From: Saccharomyces mikatae IFO 1815
Taxonomy: Eukaryota; Ascomycota; Saccharomycetes; Saccharomycetales; Saccharomycetaceae
Assembly: GCF_947241705.1 (NCBI RefSeq)
Contig: NC_079261.1
Span: forward strand, 372,001-436,000
Length of the DNA: 64,000 nt
Direction of reading: 5' to 3'
The position numbers and the translations under genes were made by a program. This document shows, in pieces, positions 38,652-49,659 of the stretch (position 1 is its first letter; the number at the start of each line of letters is the position of its first letter). The notes below the pieces were generated by a model. It searched no databases, was not told the origin of the DNA, and worked only from the letters and a program-made list of their open reading frames with translations.

Positions 38652-39428
38652 ATGGGTTCCAGAAGATATGATTCAAGGACAACAATTTTCTCCCCTGAGG
38701 GACGTCTATACCAAGTTGAGTATGCGCTAGAATCCATTTCGCATGCCGGTACTGCAATTGGGATCATGGCATCCGATGGGATTGTTCTTGCTGCAGAGCG
38801 TAAAGTCACAAGCACTTTGCTAGAGCAAGATACCTCTACGGAAAAACTATACAAGTTGAATGATAAAATTTCCGTTGCTGTTGCTGGATTAACTGCAGAT
38901 GCTGAAATTCTGATAAATACTGCTAGGATTCATGCTCAGAACTACCTCAAAACCTACAATGAAGATATACCAGTAGAAATTTTAGTAAGAAGGTTAAGTG
39001 ATATAAAACAAGGTTACACACAACACGGTGGTTTAAGACCATTTGGTGTATCATTCATCTATGCCGGCTATGATGATAGATATGGTTACCAACTGTATAC
39101 ATCTAACCCATCTGGTAACTACACTGGTTGGAAAGCTATTAGTGTGGGTGCCAACACGTCAGCAGCTCAAACACTACTTCAAATGGATTACAAAGATGAC
39201 ATGAAAGTTGATGATGCCATCGACCTGGCCTTGAAAACTTTATCGAAGACCACTGATAGTAGTGCGTTGACTTATGACAGACTAGAGTTTGCCACTATTA
39301 GAAAGGGTGTCAATGATGGAGAGGTGTATCAGAAGATTTTCAAGCCTCAAGAGATAAAGGATCTGTTAGTGAAGACTGGCATCACCAAGAAGGACGAAGA
39401 TGAGGAAGCAGATGAAGAAATGAAATAA
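38652..39428 (+). CDS. PRE9: 20S proteasome alpha-3 subunit
   Basis: A 258-residue alpha-ring subunit of the 20S core, the only alpha subunit known to be dispensable in yeast; without it alpha-4 takes its place. The alpha-type N-terminal signature YDSRTTIFSPEGRLYQVEYALE (about 6-27) is complete, followed by the usual proteasome fold. The C-terminus is a charged tail (KKDEDEEADEEMK). The ATG at 38652 gives MGSRRYD as in Pre9; the three extra upstream codons start with TTG. A PACE element is upstream. Confidence 0.97.
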   Translation: MGSRRYDSRTTIFSPEGRLYQVEYALESISHAGTAIGIMASDGIVLAAERKVTSTLLEQDTSTEKLYKLNDKISVAVAGLTADAEILINTARIHAQNYLKTYNEDIPVEILVRRLSDIKQGYTQHGGLRPFGVSFIYAGYDDRYGYQLYTSNPSGNYTGWKAISVGANTSAAQTLLQMDYKDDMKVDDAIDLALKTLSKTTDSSALTYDRLEFATIRKGVNDGEVYQKIFKPQEIKDLLVKTGITKKDEDEEADEEMK

Positions 39429-39688
39429 GATTTGAAAGTATTGTTCAATTTTATGCCTATATAAATATGTACGCATAGAAACATATGTCTAAAATTGAAA
39501 AAGAAGAAGTTTTCGTTAAGGTTTCCTTTTAAAGAAAACCTGCAGATTCCTTTTTTGCGCAAATTTCAAGATCGGAAGGAACCTCTCGGAAAGAGAATAT
39601 AAAAAAGGGCCTGCCTGAAGCTCACCCGTCGTTCGGGTTCCAACCTTTTATTCTAATTTTGGCAATGTGTAACAATTAAACAAAAGCT

Positions 39689-40414
39689 ATGTCTGCTACA
39701 TTAGTAAATCGTTCGTTGAAAAATATAAGGAACGAGCTAGAGTTTTTGAGGGAATCGAATGTCATATCAGGTGATATCTTCGATTTGATCAACAGCAAGT
39801 TGCCCGAGAAATGGAATGATAACACAAGATCACCCAACAATGCAGACACAGAAGAATATGTTGAAGCTTTATATGATTTTGAAGCTCAACAAGATGGAGA
39901 TCTATCGTTGAAAACAGGTGATAAAATACAAGTTCTAGAGAAAATCTCTCCTGATTGGTATAAAGGGAAAGCGAATAATAGGGTCGGTATATTTCCTGCA
40001 AACTACGTAAAACCTGCATTCACAAGGTCAGTCTTAACTAAACCTGAGGAAGGTGATTTGAGCTCCAAAGTTTCTCGTCCCAGCGTTCCACCCCCATCGT
40101 ATGAACCGGCTGTCTCGCAATACCCTCCTCAGCAGACACCAGCTTCTTATGCTCCTCCATTAGGTTATATGCAAGCGCCACCTCCACAACAACAGCAAGC
40201 GCCTTTACCATTTCCCCCTTCTTTCACCAATTATTACCAACAACCACAGCAACAATACGTCCCACCTCCACAACAGGCACAGGTGGAAGCACAACCACAA
40301 CAAAGTAGCGCAGCTAGTAGTGCATTTAAGAGTTTTGGCAGTAAATTGGGAAATGCTGCTATATTTGGTGCCGGTTCTGCAATTGGTAGTGACATTGTCA
40401 ATAGCATTTTTTAA
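39689..40414 (+). CDS. LSB1: Las17-binding SH3 protein Lsb1
   Basis: A 241-residue adaptor that binds the WASP homologue Las17 and negatively regulates actin nucleation; with its paralogue Lsb2/Pin3 it affects the stability of the [PSI+] prion. Seen: a helical N-terminus (1-45), an SH3 domain at about 56-109 (ALYDFEAQQDGDLSLKTGD, with W90 and PANYV), then a PPSY motif (135-138) that can bind the Rsp5 WW domains, and a Pro/Gln-rich tail. The last 30 residues are Gly/Ala/Ser-rich (SAFKSFGSKLGNAAIFGAG), as in Lsb1/Lsb2. The ATG is at 39689. Confidence 0.95.
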   Translation: MSATLVNRSLKNIRNELEFLRESNVISGDIFDLINSKLPEKWNDNTRSPNNADTEEYVEALYDFEAQQDGDLSLKTGDKIQVLEKISPDWYKGKANNRVGIFPANYVKPAFTRSVLTKPEEGDLSSKVSRPSVPPPSYEPAVSQYPPQQTPASYAPPLGYMQAPPPQQQQAPLPFPPSFTNYYQQPQQQYVPPPQQAQVEAQPQQSSAASSAFKSFGSKLGNAAIFGAGSAIGSDIVNSIF

Positions 40415-41048
40415 AGACAAGTCATAAGACATTCATTTGAGTAAACTTGTATATGTCCAGAATTTTTTATTGTTTGGGAGGTAAATGTTCCCATAGAGTG
40501 TGTGCATGTGTCAATATTTTTTATCAGTTCTATTCTCCAGTGGAAGTTTTGAGTTTTATAATGGTAAGATAACTGCTGATTATACAGCGCTTGAGTTATT
40601 ACTGGATAAACCGTATGTATGTATGTATGTATGTATGGAACTAAAAGTTATACATGAGAATTCAACAGTATTTTTGATGTCAGAGCTTATTACAAACAAT
40701 TTCGTTGTCCAAACATTGAACTAGAACGAAAAAACAAAAGCGGGGCTGGCTGTGTCATTTTCGAGATAAGTAAGACCCATGAGAGAAATGACGGTATCTG
40801 TTCGAGCAGGCAGATGTAGGAAATACTCAGTGACTTCGATTTTTGAAAGTAGCAGGATAATAAATATTTATGATTCATTATTACGTTAAAGAGTATATAG
40901 AGATGTCCGACTTTTTATTTGAGATGATTTCCTAATATAATAGTTATTAAATGAATTTATCAGAATATATTTGGGAGAAATGTTAGTTTTTATTGTATAT
41001 ATCAACGATGCTATATGATCATTGATTGAGTTATAAATTTGAACTAAC
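40415..41048. other. Convergent intergenic region LSB1 / TPO2
   Basis: About 630 bp between convergent genes. It contains the GTAT repeat at 40613. Short frames on both strands look like chance; the dubious S. cerevisiae ORF YGR137W would fall here but I see nothing convincing. Confidence 0.5.
40613..40637. repeat. (GTAT)n microsatellite
   Basis: About six tandem GTAT tetranucleotides in the convergent gap between LSB1 and TPO2. Confidence 0.85.
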
Positions 41049-42893
41049 TCACATTTCAACACTATCAATGGAGTAGTCTTTCTTGGACAATTTATGTCTC
41101 AAACCCTTACCCCAGTAAGAAAATGCAAAGGGCAAGGCAATCATAGCAGTGGATATGAAAGCCAGTAACCAAGAACCCCAGTGTAAGTTCAATTTGTGGT
41201 ACATTTGAATGGTAAACAATGGGAATGCGGCACCACCAGCTGATCTTAAGAAAACTTTCGTGGCCAAGGCACTGGATGCATATTGGACATAGCAATCAAT
41301 AATGTAGTTATTCAATGAATAATAAATCAACACCATACCAAATCCAAAAGCTAAGCCAGCGGAAGCAGGACCAACCCAAATAATGTGCTTATAAGCTGTA
41401 GCACCTAAAATCCAAAGAGCAATGGCAGCAAATGGAGCACCGATCTTGGCACCCAACAAACGATCTTCTGGAGTGGGTTTACGTTGTTTGACAATCTGCA
41501 AATACTTGTTTTCACAGTAGAATGTTGTAGCCAATGCCCACAAGGCACCGATAACAATTGGAATAAACATCAACCCCACAAGATTGTCTTTGTAACCATA
41601 TAACTCACCAAAAATGACAGGGAAGGCAAAGAAGAACGCATACAATAGAGAGTAAATTAAACACACGTAAAAGCAAGTGGCAACCAGAACAGGTTCAGTG
41701 ACAGCAAAGTATAAAGGTCTTAACAAACAACCTCTCATCATTTCACTCATACTAATACCTTGTGCTTCTTGTTCAGTCATGATCTTTGGGTTACCAGTTT
41801 CTTTTCTTAATCTGGCAGCCTTTCTCTTCAAGATGACAGGAGCGTATGTTTCTGGAATAGCAGAGGCCACCATCCACATAACACCCGCAAAGGCCATGTT
41901 AACCCAAAAGATCAGATCCATACGGCCGGTAGAAACGGATATAAAACCATTTACTAATGGGCCCACCACAGGGCCAACGTAAGGAGCAAAGGCGAAGAAG
42001 GCAATGGCTTTACCTCTTGTCTCACTTGGGAACATATCAGCAATAGACCCACCGACTAGACACAAACCGGACGATGACCAAACACCACATAAAAATCTAC
42101 AGGCCAAAAGACATCCTAAATTGGGAGCTAAAGCACAAGGAATGTTGAAAATGACATAAAGACCCATAGAAACGAAGTAAGCGACTCTTCTACCGTATAG
42201 ATCACTAACAGGAGACCAAATTAAAGGACCCAGCGAGAAGCCGATAACCATTAAAGAACACGACAAAATAGCAGCTTCCAAACCGACATGAAATTTTTTC
42301 TCGACAGTTCCTAAACCACCACTAATACAGGCGGAACCGTAGGCAACACAAATGACCAGGATGGACAGTAGGACTGTGTAGGACCAACGAATCCACGCAG
42401 GCCAGTTATGGGGGTTTTCTGGATCACCAGTGACAAATGTAACGAATTCGATTTCGGGATCCAACTCGTTCTCACCACTCTGGTCTTCGCGTTCCTCGAT
42501 TTCTTCTTCTTCCATTTCTTCTTTTCCTGTGGATGAGGAATTAGTAGCAGTACGATTCATTTGTTTTGTTCTAGTGCGAGAAAGAGCAGTAGCGGTTCTA
42601 CCCATGGATTGTAAGGTGGCCACTGGAACTAGTCCAGATGGAGTTTCCATAGTATACTCTTCGGGAAAGATATTATTCTTGGCAGTTTGTGGTGCATTGA
42701 TGTCGGGCACTGGAGCATTTGAAGTGACACCTAGATCTTGTAACGACTTCACGGTTTCGGTCTTAGTTAACTTCAGCTGATTCGCCCGAGAATTAGTTTT
42801 AGTGGGAACATACTGTTGGGGTTGTTGGCCTTCAATGTCCACCATCGAAGTATTTTGCGAGTTGAATGAAACAACAGATTCTTGATCGCTCAT
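41049..42893 (-). CDS. TPO2: Polyamine exporter Tpo2 (MFS, DHA1)
   Basis: A plasma-membrane drug:H+ antiporter-type transporter that exports polyamines and contributes to acetic acid tolerance (a Haa1 target in S. cerevisiae). The 614 residues comprise a cytosolic N-tail (1-162) and twelve membrane segments from about 165 to 590. Motif A is visible as DLYGRRVAYF. The tail carries an acidic stretch (EEMEEEEIEEREDQ, about 125-140) and a block at 45-100 shared with YGR126W. The paralogue TPO3 is an alternative on sequence alone; synteny between LSB1 and CBF2 decides for TPO2. The ATG is at 42891-42893. Confidence 0.93.
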   Translation of the reverse strand: MSDQESVVSFNSQNTSMVDIEGQQPQQYVPTKTNSRANQLKLTKTETVKSLQDLGVTSNAPVPDINAPQTAKNNIFPEEYTMETPSGLVPVATLQSMGRTATALSRTRTKQMNRTATNSSSTGKEEMEEEEIEEREDQSGENELDPEIEFVTFVTGDPENPHNWPAWIRWSYTVLLSILVICVAYGSACISGGLGTVEKKFHVGLEAAILSCSLMVIGFSLGPLIWSPVSDLYGRRVAYFVSMGLYVIFNIPCALAPNLGCLLACRFLCGVWSSSGLCLVGGSIADMFPSETRGKAIAFFAFAPYVGPVVGPLVNGFISVSTGRMDLIFWVNMAFAGVMWMVASAIPETYAPVILKRKAARLRKETGNPKIMTEQEAQGISMSEMMRGCLLRPLYFAVTEPVLVATCFYVCLIYSLLYAFFFAFPVIFGELYGYKDNLVGLMFIPIVIGALWALATTFYCENKYLQIVKQRKPTPEDRLLGAKIGAPFAAIALWILGATAYKHIIWVGPASAGLAFGFGMVLIYYSLNNYIIDCYVQYASSALATKVFLRSAGGAAFPLFTIQMYHKLNLHWGSWLLAFISTAMIALPFAFSYWGKGLRHKLSKKDYSIDSVEM

Positions 42894-44599
42894 GTTTGTT
42901 TTGGTATTATATTTGTGATTAATTATTAGAGTGAATTAAAAGGAAAATTCGATAGATAGAAAATATTAGGAGTTAGAAATAAAGAATAGTAGCGGCGGTT
43001 CAATAAAAAAATGTATCAATTACTTTTTTGAAAATTAAATTCAAATTGAAAAAAAAAAAATTAAGTATTAAATTTGATATTAGTGAAAAGAAGTGTTGTT
43101 GTATATTGTTCTCTATAAACACAAACAATAGAATGATATATTATTTTCTTATCTCTTTAATTAGCTCAGCAAGAGAGAACCTAAACAAACGTACAACTTT
43201 CATTACAAACCTCAAAACGGTGTCTGCGCAATGTATATATACAACAAGAAAAAAAATGTACGCTGCAGCGCATATAAATGGCAGTGTTCTTCAGTGGCTT
43301 TTTAGAAAAACCTAGAATGTCTTAAAAGGCTCAGATTCCTAAGCAGCAAATGCGAATGACTCGTTCAGGAAAAGCTGACGCGACACTTTATTTTTCGTTC
43401 TGCGCTACCATGTTTTGTATTCTTTTTGCTATGAATTTAACGGCTATTGAATCATCTCGAGAAATCGGTCCCAGTAAGGCACCAGAATATTATGTCCCTC
43501 GGGAGAAGAAAGGCGCACGCGTCCGGCTTCCACGAGGTCCGCCGTGCATGCGCTCACGCATTTTTAAGGTTTGGTACGGCATGCGACCGCGCTGCGGCCA
43601 AGCCGTAAGACCACCCGAGGGAATTTGAGTAAGCGCGCCCATTGCGGGGTTTTTTATGGTTTGCGCTGTTTTCTTAAACACGAGGTTTCTCCGGACGCAC
43701 TACGCAGTATATTTCACTCGGAAGCGCCGGGAAGTTTTTTTGAGCGCAAAAAATATTCAAGCCAGAGGTACAATTACTTTTCTCGGCAGCTCGTGATATC
43801 CTTGTAACGGTTTGTGTGGCGTTCTTTGGGCGGCTAAATCGTAAATGACATTAGAAGAAGGGCCTGCGGACAGGCAAGAAACCGGATTTTGGGTAAGATT
43901 CGATCTTCGTCGCTTATGGAGGCGGAGCAGAAGCGTCGGGCAAAATGCTTTCATAACGTTAGCCGCCTCGCTTTCTCCACAAGTTACATATTCATACCTT
44001 TCGTAGAGCGAAGTATGGACGCTTGTCAGCGACTGTGTTGCTAAGGCAGTTAAATGTGAGAAAAAATAAAAGCGGTGCACCCTAATCTCATTGGCGGCTT
44101 TATGTGTTGGCATATTGGAGCGGATCGTGCATTGTTGCATTTTTTTTGTCTTTGGCGGTAATTGGCAGATTTACTAGTATTTATATGAATTAATGGCGGC
44201 TCTCCTTGTTTTCTTTGTAGAAGTAAATGCTGCTGAATGCAGCCCTTAATTCATCCATATATGGATCGCGGCCATCCCCTTCTTTTTTCCTTGCCATATC
44301 TGCTTATTGACTTCCCTTTTTGTTTTCTGTCCTCTCTTGCTCAATGCTACTTCTTCTCTACGCTTCGTAATTATATTCAATGAATGTATTGATGACCATG
44401 TACTTCGGGCCAAGAATTGTGAGTAATGACTACACGCAAGATTTAACGTGGAAAGTTACTGACAGATATCTTGAGCCTGACAATTGGGCAACCATTTGTT
44501 ATAGTATGATCTCAGGAGTAAACCACTAACGAAGTATGTGTATTACCCTACCCTAGATTATGAAATATTTCGCGTTTTTCTTGTGTTTTTCCTTACCAG
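42894..44599. other. Long TPO2 / CBF2 divergent region with GC-rich core
   Basis: About 1.7 kb with no supportable gene. The part 43495-44000 is far richer in G+C than its surroundings and rich in CG-containing words, including an ACGCGT (MCB-like) at 43517. Several 60-127 codon frames occur on both strands, and the dubious S. cerevisiae YGR139W lies in the equivalent place, but none shows a coding character. Most likely a large regulatory region for TPO2. Confidence 0.45.
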
Positions 44600-44668
44600 A
44601 TGTCTACAGCAAGCAAACTAGAGAACAAGTATAGAGCGTACGTGAGATCATCGATTTCACTTTTTTAG
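44600..44668 (+). other. Short upstream ORF before CBF2
   Basis: A 22-codon ATG frame (MSTASKLENKYRAY...) ending 45 nt before the CBF2 ATG. Its 3' part covers the bases that in S. cerevisiae encode the annotated first residues of Ndc10 (RSSI...), and it stops there. It may be a translated uORF if the mRNA starts far enough upstream. Confidence 0.3.
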
Positions 44669-44713
44669 GTTTATGTAGCAACAAACGTTGATGTACATCG
44701 AATCCAGGAAGCT

Positions 44714-47506
44714 ATGTCATCAGAGGATAAGTTCCAAGAATTGGTTGACTCACTGAAACCAAGAACTGCCCATCAATACAAGACCTATTATACCAAGTAC
44801 ATACAATGGTGTCAGCTTAATCAAATCATACCGACACCGAGGGAGAAGTCCTCAAATAGCGTTCCTTATAAAGACTTGCCAATATCTGCAGGATTGATAC
44901 ATTGGTTCTTATTGGATACATTGATAACCGATGACAAGTCAGGAAGAAACAGTGTAGAAGGAGAAGATTTTGATGAGGAGGATGAGAACTCGTTCAAAAT
45001 TGCTACATTGAAGAAAATTATTGGCAGTCTTAATTTTTTATCAAAGTTGTGCAAAGTTCACGATAATCCATATGCCAATATAGATACGAAGTATTTGGAA
45101 TTGGTTACCAAGCTTCATACATATTGGATAGATTCGCAAAAGGCAATCACCACTAACGAGACAAACAACACTAATACTCAGGTTCTATGTCCACCCTTAT
45201 TGAAGGTATCTCTGAACTTATGGAATCCACAAACTAACCATCTTTCCGAAAAGTTTTTCAAAACTTGTTCCGAAAAACTAAGGTTTTTAGTGGACTTCCA
45301 ATTTAGGAGCTACTTAAACCTTTCATTTGAAGAAAGATCGAAAATTCGATTTGGCTCTCTCAAGGTTGGCCGAACGGACAAAAATGCCTTAATATATCAT
45401 AAAACGATTTACTCAACAGAACACAGAGACGCACCAAGTCAACATCAATTCCTCACACTATTACCACAGGACTGTCCGTTCATCTGCCCCCATACTACAT
45501 TGGCAGCATATTTGTACCTGAGGTTTTATGGTATACCGTCTGTTTCGAAAGGTGATGGCTTTCCCGATTTGAATGCCGCACTTTTACAAGATATACCCAT
45601 TCTAAGAGGCAAATCATTGACAACCTACCCCAGAGAGGAAACATTTAGTAACTATTATACCACTGTGTTCAGATACTGTCATTTACCCTATAAAAGAAGA
45701 GAATATTTCAAAAAATGTAATCTTGTTTATCCAACTTGGGATGAAGATGTGTATAGAAATTTCTTCAATGAGGGAAACCATGGAGATTGGTTGGAGCAAC
45801 CTGAAAGTTTTGCGTTCCCTGATAAAGTACCATTGGATTTTAAAAAAGTCATGAACTTCAAGTCGCCCTATACTTCATATTCTGTAGACACCAAGGGAGA
45901 CCCTTTGCCACCTCCCAAGGATTTATTAGTTCAAATATTTCCTGAGATAGATGAGTATAAAAGACACGGTTATGATGATTTGTCTCAAGATTCAAAGGAT
46001 TTTCTAGAATTGATGGAGTTACTGCGTGAGAGGCTGTTGAGTAATCTGCCATGGATTTTTAAATTCTTCCCCAACCATGACATATTTCAGGATCCCATCT
46101 TTGGAAATTCTGACTTCCAATCATACTTTAATGACAAAACCATACCTTCGAAGGGATCCTCCATTTTACCATTCGATATATTACCGGGTTATAATAAAAT
46201 CTATAAAAATAGGTCAAATTTTTACAATCTTCTAATAGAAAGACCTTCGGAGTTGGTGTTTTCGCAGAGTAATAATTCAGACGTACACCCTATTCAAAAG
46301 GCAGAATCACAAGGCCTATCACAGATAACTCAAGTCGACACCACGCATATACATGACCTATTGAAACAGCAAAGTTTTGAATACGTTCAATTCCAAACAT
46401 TATCTAACTTCCAAATCTTACTATCAGTGTTTAATAAAATTTTTGAAAAACTGGAAATGAAAAAATCCTCAAGAGGTTATATTCTACACCAGCTTAATTT
46501 ATTCAAGGATACCTTGGATGAAAGGATCAAAAAATCTAGAACTGATGATGCGGACAAATTCATGCGTGATATCCAGCCCATTAAAGAAGAAGAGAGTACC
46601 GCGATTGAAGATGGACCAAATAACTTACGGCAGGCAAAGAGGCCGAAACAAATTAGACTACTTTCAATCGCAGATTCCTCTGACGAATCTTCCTCAGATG
46701 ATTCAAATCTTGGAAGGAACGCTGGATCAGATGATCGTGGTGGCACAGATGAAGAAAATGAAGACGAAAATGATCCTGAAATGCAAGAACAATTAAAATC
46801 TATGATAAATGAACTTATTAACTCGAAAATAAGCACTTTTTTACAGGATCAAATGGATCAATTTGAGTTAAAAATAAACGCTCTGTTAGATAAAGTTCTT
46901 GAAGAAAAGGTCACTCGTATTATCGAGCAAAGGCTTGCCCCACACACCAGACCATTTTCAGCTTTGAAAAGACCACAACAACATAGCGCCGAAGGAGATG
47001 AACTTCTATCTGGTAGTAGAGACGTTTCTAAAAAGCCTAGGTTGAGCGGTAGGTACGCAGAGTCTGTAGGAGAGAAGTATGATCACCAAACTATGTCAAG
47101 TACAGCATCGCCACAATCCAACCAGGACCAACAAATAGAAAATCATACTGAAGAGCAAGCTTTCATGTTGAATGATTCCATAGACACCATAGAAGGAATT
47201 ATTCTTGAATGGTTTACTCCAAACGCTAAGTATGGTAATCAATGTGTACATTCAATGAACAAATCAGGAAATAAATCATGGAGAGTTAATTGTGAAACTT
47301 TATACAAAGAGAGGAAATCTATCGTTGAATTCTACATATATTTGGTAAACCATGAGAGCCTTGACAGATACAAAGCAGTAGATATCTGCGAGAAATTACG
47401 GGAGCAAAACGAAGGCTCATTTTCCCGTTTGGCAAAGTTTCTCAGAAAGTGGAGACACGATCATCACCACTCTTTCGATGGTCTGCTGATATATTTATCT
47501 AACTGA
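44714..47506 (+). CDS. CBF2: Kinetochore CBF3 subunit Ndc10/Cbf2
   Basis: The largest CBF3 subunit; it binds CDEIII of the point centromere as a dimer and recruits the kinetochore and the Cse4 chaperone Scm3. The 930-residue frame begins [29 protein letters not shown]. The N-terminal half (about 1-540) has the tyrosine-recombinase-like DNA-binding fold known from Ndc10 structures; [17 protein letters not shown] resembles its SAM-like start. The middle (about 640-690) is Ser/Asp-rich; a coiled segment (about 695-750) probably dimerises; the C-terminal 120 residues ([16 protein letters not shown] onward) are strongly conserved. S. cerevisiae is annotated with about 23 extra N-terminal residues that are absent here. 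Confidence 0.95.
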   Translation: MSSEDKFQELVDSLKPRTAHQYKTYYTKYIQWCQLNQIIPTPREKSSNSVPYKDLPISAGLIHWFLLDTLITDDKSGRNSVEGEDFDEEDENSFKIATLKKIIGSLNFLSKLCKVHDNPYANIDTKYLELVTKLHTYWIDSQKAITTNETNNTNTQVLCPPLLKVSLNLWNPQTNHLSEKFFKTCSEKLRFLVDFQFRSYLNLSFEERSKIRFGSLKVGRTDKNALIYHKTIYSTEHRDAPSQHQFLTLLPQDCPFICPHTTLAAYLYLRFYGIPSVSKGDGFPDLNAALLQDIPILRGKSLTTYPREETFSNYYTTVFRYCHLPYKRREYFKKCNLVYPTWDEDVYRNFFNEGNHGDWLEQPESFAFPDKVPLDFKKVMNFKSPYTSYSVDTKGDPLPPPKDLLVQIFPEIDEYKRHGYDDLSQDSKDFLELMELLRERLLSNLPWIFKFFPNHDIFQDPIFGNSDFQSYFNDKTIPSKGSSILPFDILPGYNKIYKNRSNFYNLLIERPSELVFSQSNNSDVHPIQKAESQGLSQITQVDTTHIHDLLKQQSFEYVQFQTLSNFQILLSVFNKIFEKLEMKKSSRGYILHQLNLFKDTLDERIKKSRTDDADKFMRDIQPIKEEESTAIEDGPNNLRQAKRPKQIRLLSIADSSDESSSDDSNLGRNAGSDDRGGTDEENEDENDPEMQEQLKSMINELINSKISTFLQDQMDQFELKINALLDKVLEEKVTRIIEQRLAPHTRPFSALKRPQQHSAEGDELLSGSRDVSKKPRLSGRYAESVGEKYDHQTMSSTASPQSNQDQQIENHTEEQAFMLNDSIDTIEGIILEWFTPNAKYGNQCVHSMNKSGNKSWRVNCETLYKERKSIVEFYIYLVNHESLDRYKAVDICEKLREQNEGSFSRLAKFLRKWRHDHHHSFDGLLIYLSN

Positions 47507-47799
47507 GAAGCATTGAAAGGTTACCTTATTTCGTAAAGGTACGACGAGGTGTTTATTTGTGATATAATGATGTTTTGTTATGCGAGAAACACTTATATAC
47601 CAGGATATCAAGTAATTATAATGTTTATTTTGTGAATAAAACGGGTAATGCCTATAGGGGTTTTAGTAATTAAGATGCCTTTGATCTTAAAATCTATACG
47701 AAAGTATTTTAAAGGCGATATAGTTTAGCAACCTTTTGAGAGATAATTGGCGAAGAAGACTCAAATAGTAGTTTTGATAAAGAATAACTTCTTAGCTTT

Positions 47800-49191
47800 A
47801 TGCGAATTTCACAGAATAATCAAAGGCGACGGGAGAAGAGACTGTTCTTCCTCGTCGCATCTTTTGTTACTTTGTTGATACCCTGCCATGCAGTTCTCGT
47901 GCCTTGGTTAGACAATGACCCATTTGAAGAAGCGCCCATACTGATGAGAGAAGGTACATGGAGCAAGGGCATGTTTCCGTTGCACCCATCTAAAGTTACC
48001 GAGAAGAATAAAAGTTTAAAACGAAAAGGTACTGTGCCGCAATATGTTGTTGATAATAGCCCTCTGCTTCATTTATATAGTGAAGAAAGGTACTGGCCAT
48101 CTGACGTCAATGATTTTGTAAAGAGGTTTCAGTTACGAGACCATAGTGGAGAAAAAACTATTCATAAACGCTTTCATGATTTAAGTGACTTGCGAGAGTA
48201 TTATTCGGTAGAATTTGAGAACGGAACGCGGGGTCAAGTATCTAGTGAAGGTACATACATGACAAGTTTAGATGATTTTGATAAAGATCCCGACTGGTTG
48301 TTAGGTGAACAACCAGAATATGGTACGGGTCACATAAAGAAAGCACCAGCAGTTCTTTTTGTGGTTGATAAGGGAAATGGTTGGGTAGATGCATTTTGGT
48401 TTTACTTCTATCCTTTCAATTGGGGTCCCTATATTATGGGATCTGGGCCATGGGGGAATCACGTTGGAGATTGGGAACATTCTTTAGTACGATTTTATAA
48501 AGGAGAACCACAGTATCTATGGATGAGTGCTCATGGAGGTGGTACTGCTTACAAATTCGAAGCTATTGAAAAAATTAAAAGATTGCGTCGTATCGATGGA
48601 AAATTGACAAACGAGGTTATCAAAAAGCCATTGATTTTCAGTGCAAGAGGGACACATGCACATTATGCATCAGTCGGTCAACATGCGCACGATGTTCCTT
48701 TCTTCTTCATGCCGTTGAGTGACTTTACTGATAGAGGTCCATTGTGGGATCCTTCTTTGAATTTTTATGCTTATACAATTACTGTGGGTGAGAAGGTGAC
48801 ACCTTGTGGTGCTGAAGAAACTAAAATGGGTCTGGAGTGGCTGTCGTTCAAGGGCTCTTGGGGTGATAAACAACTAAAGCCCAGTGATCCCAGACAAAAA
48901 TGGTGCCCATTTCAATGGAAATATATTGATGGGCCAAGAGGTCCACTATTCAAAAACATGCAAAGAATTTCTTTATGCCAAAGATTTAAATGGTGGAATT
49001 TTTGGAAGGGCTGTCCAGCAAGAAGATCTATTAAAAGAGGTGAAGGTTTGGATGCGGAAAAGAATGATCTTGTGGGTGACAATTGTGGTATTTTGTTGTA
49101 CAATATAAGACCAAAGTGGCTGCGTAGCATGCTTCGTTTTTTGACGTGGAGAGGAAGCGTGTGTTTCATTATGGATTACTTCACAGGGTAA
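47800..49191 (+). CDS. VPS62: Vacuolar protein sorting protein Vps62
   Basis: A 463-residue DUF946-type protein, named from a carboxypeptidase Y sorting screen; the biochemical role is unknown. Seen: an N-terminal signal sequence (about 1-32, RRREKRLFFLVASFVTLLIPCHA), then a lumenal-type domain with the family's conserved blocks WGPYIMGSGPWGNHVGDWEHSLVRF (about 205-230), SAHGGGTAYKF and RGTHAHYASVG. Many Trp and Gly and several Cys near the C-terminus (about 375-415) suggest a folded, disulphide-containing secretory protein. The paralogue TDA6 lies elsewhere; synteny supports VPS62. The ATG is at 47800. Confidence 0.93.
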   Translation: MRISQNNQRRREKRLFFLVASFVTLLIPCHAVLVPWLDNDPFEEAPILMREGTWSKGMFPLHPSKVTEKNKSLKRKGTVPQYVVDNSPLLHLYSEERYWPSDVNDFVKRFQLRDHSGEKTIHKRFHDLSDLREYYSVEFENGTRGQVSSEGTYMTSLDDFDKDPDWLLGEQPEYGTGHIKKAPAVLFVVDKGNGWVDAFWFYFYPFNWGPYIMGSGPWGNHVGDWEHSLVRFYKGEPQYLWMSAHGGGTAYKFEAIEKIKRLRRIDGKLTNEVIKKPLIFSARGTHAHYASVGQHAHDVPFFFMPLSDFTDRGPLWDPSLNFYAYTITVGEKVTPCGAEETKMGLEWLSFKGSWGDKQLKPSDPRQKWCPFQWKYIDGPRGPLFKNMQRISLCQRFKWWNFWKGCPARRSIKRGEGLDAEKNDLVGDNCGILLYNIRPKWLRSMLRFLTWRGSVCFIMDYFTG

Positions 49192-49324
49192 TAATTTTAT
49201 GTGCGCTTTCATTGTCTCAGCATGCCTATAATGTATGTATTGTGAATGTCGTCATATAGCATTATCAGCCGCACTGTTTTTTTGCACTGTTTGCGTCCCG
49301 AATGATGCTGGCACAAAACATTTT

Positions 49325-49342
49325 TTCTAGAATGTTCTAGAA
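49325..49342 (+). promoter_or_regulatory. Heat shock element upstream of BTN2
   Basis: TTCTAGAATGTTCTAGAA: four perfect alternating units (TTC-GAA-TTC-GAA), each separated by 2 nt. This is the ideal Hsf1 binding array, 318 bp before the BTN2 ATG. A TATAAAA word follows at about 49531. BTN2 is known to be strongly heat-induced. Nothing else is seen between VPS62 and BTN2. Confidence 0.93.
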
Positions 49343-49659
49343 AAACCGCGACTCTCGGTGCAAACTAAAAAATAATGTACAGTTTTTTTTCTTTCTTCTA
49401 AATTCTACAATCTTCTGCGACAATCCATTAATAGTCGCAGAGCATGGAAAGATTGAGAATTTCATAGAAGGCTTAAGTTTTGGAATGAATAAGGTGGCAA
49501 AATTAATGGGAAGTATCGAATACGGTATATGTATAAAAGCGTCAAAATGACCTCTTTTCTACATCAGCCATAATTCACTGATGTTTTGAAGTACTGTTCA
49601 TAGAAAAGTATAAACAATAATCAAGAAGAAAATAACTAATAGTCCTTAATCAAATAGCG

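Noticed and set aside
43028-44140. Three frames of 90-127 codons in the TPO2-CBF2 gap, including the place of dubious YGR139W
   Set aside because: Composition follows local base bias, no recognised domain, and they overlap a likely regulatory region.
49321-49345. The BTN2 palindrome as a transcription terminator
   Set aside because: Its exact TTC/GAA phasing and position fit a heat shock element much better.
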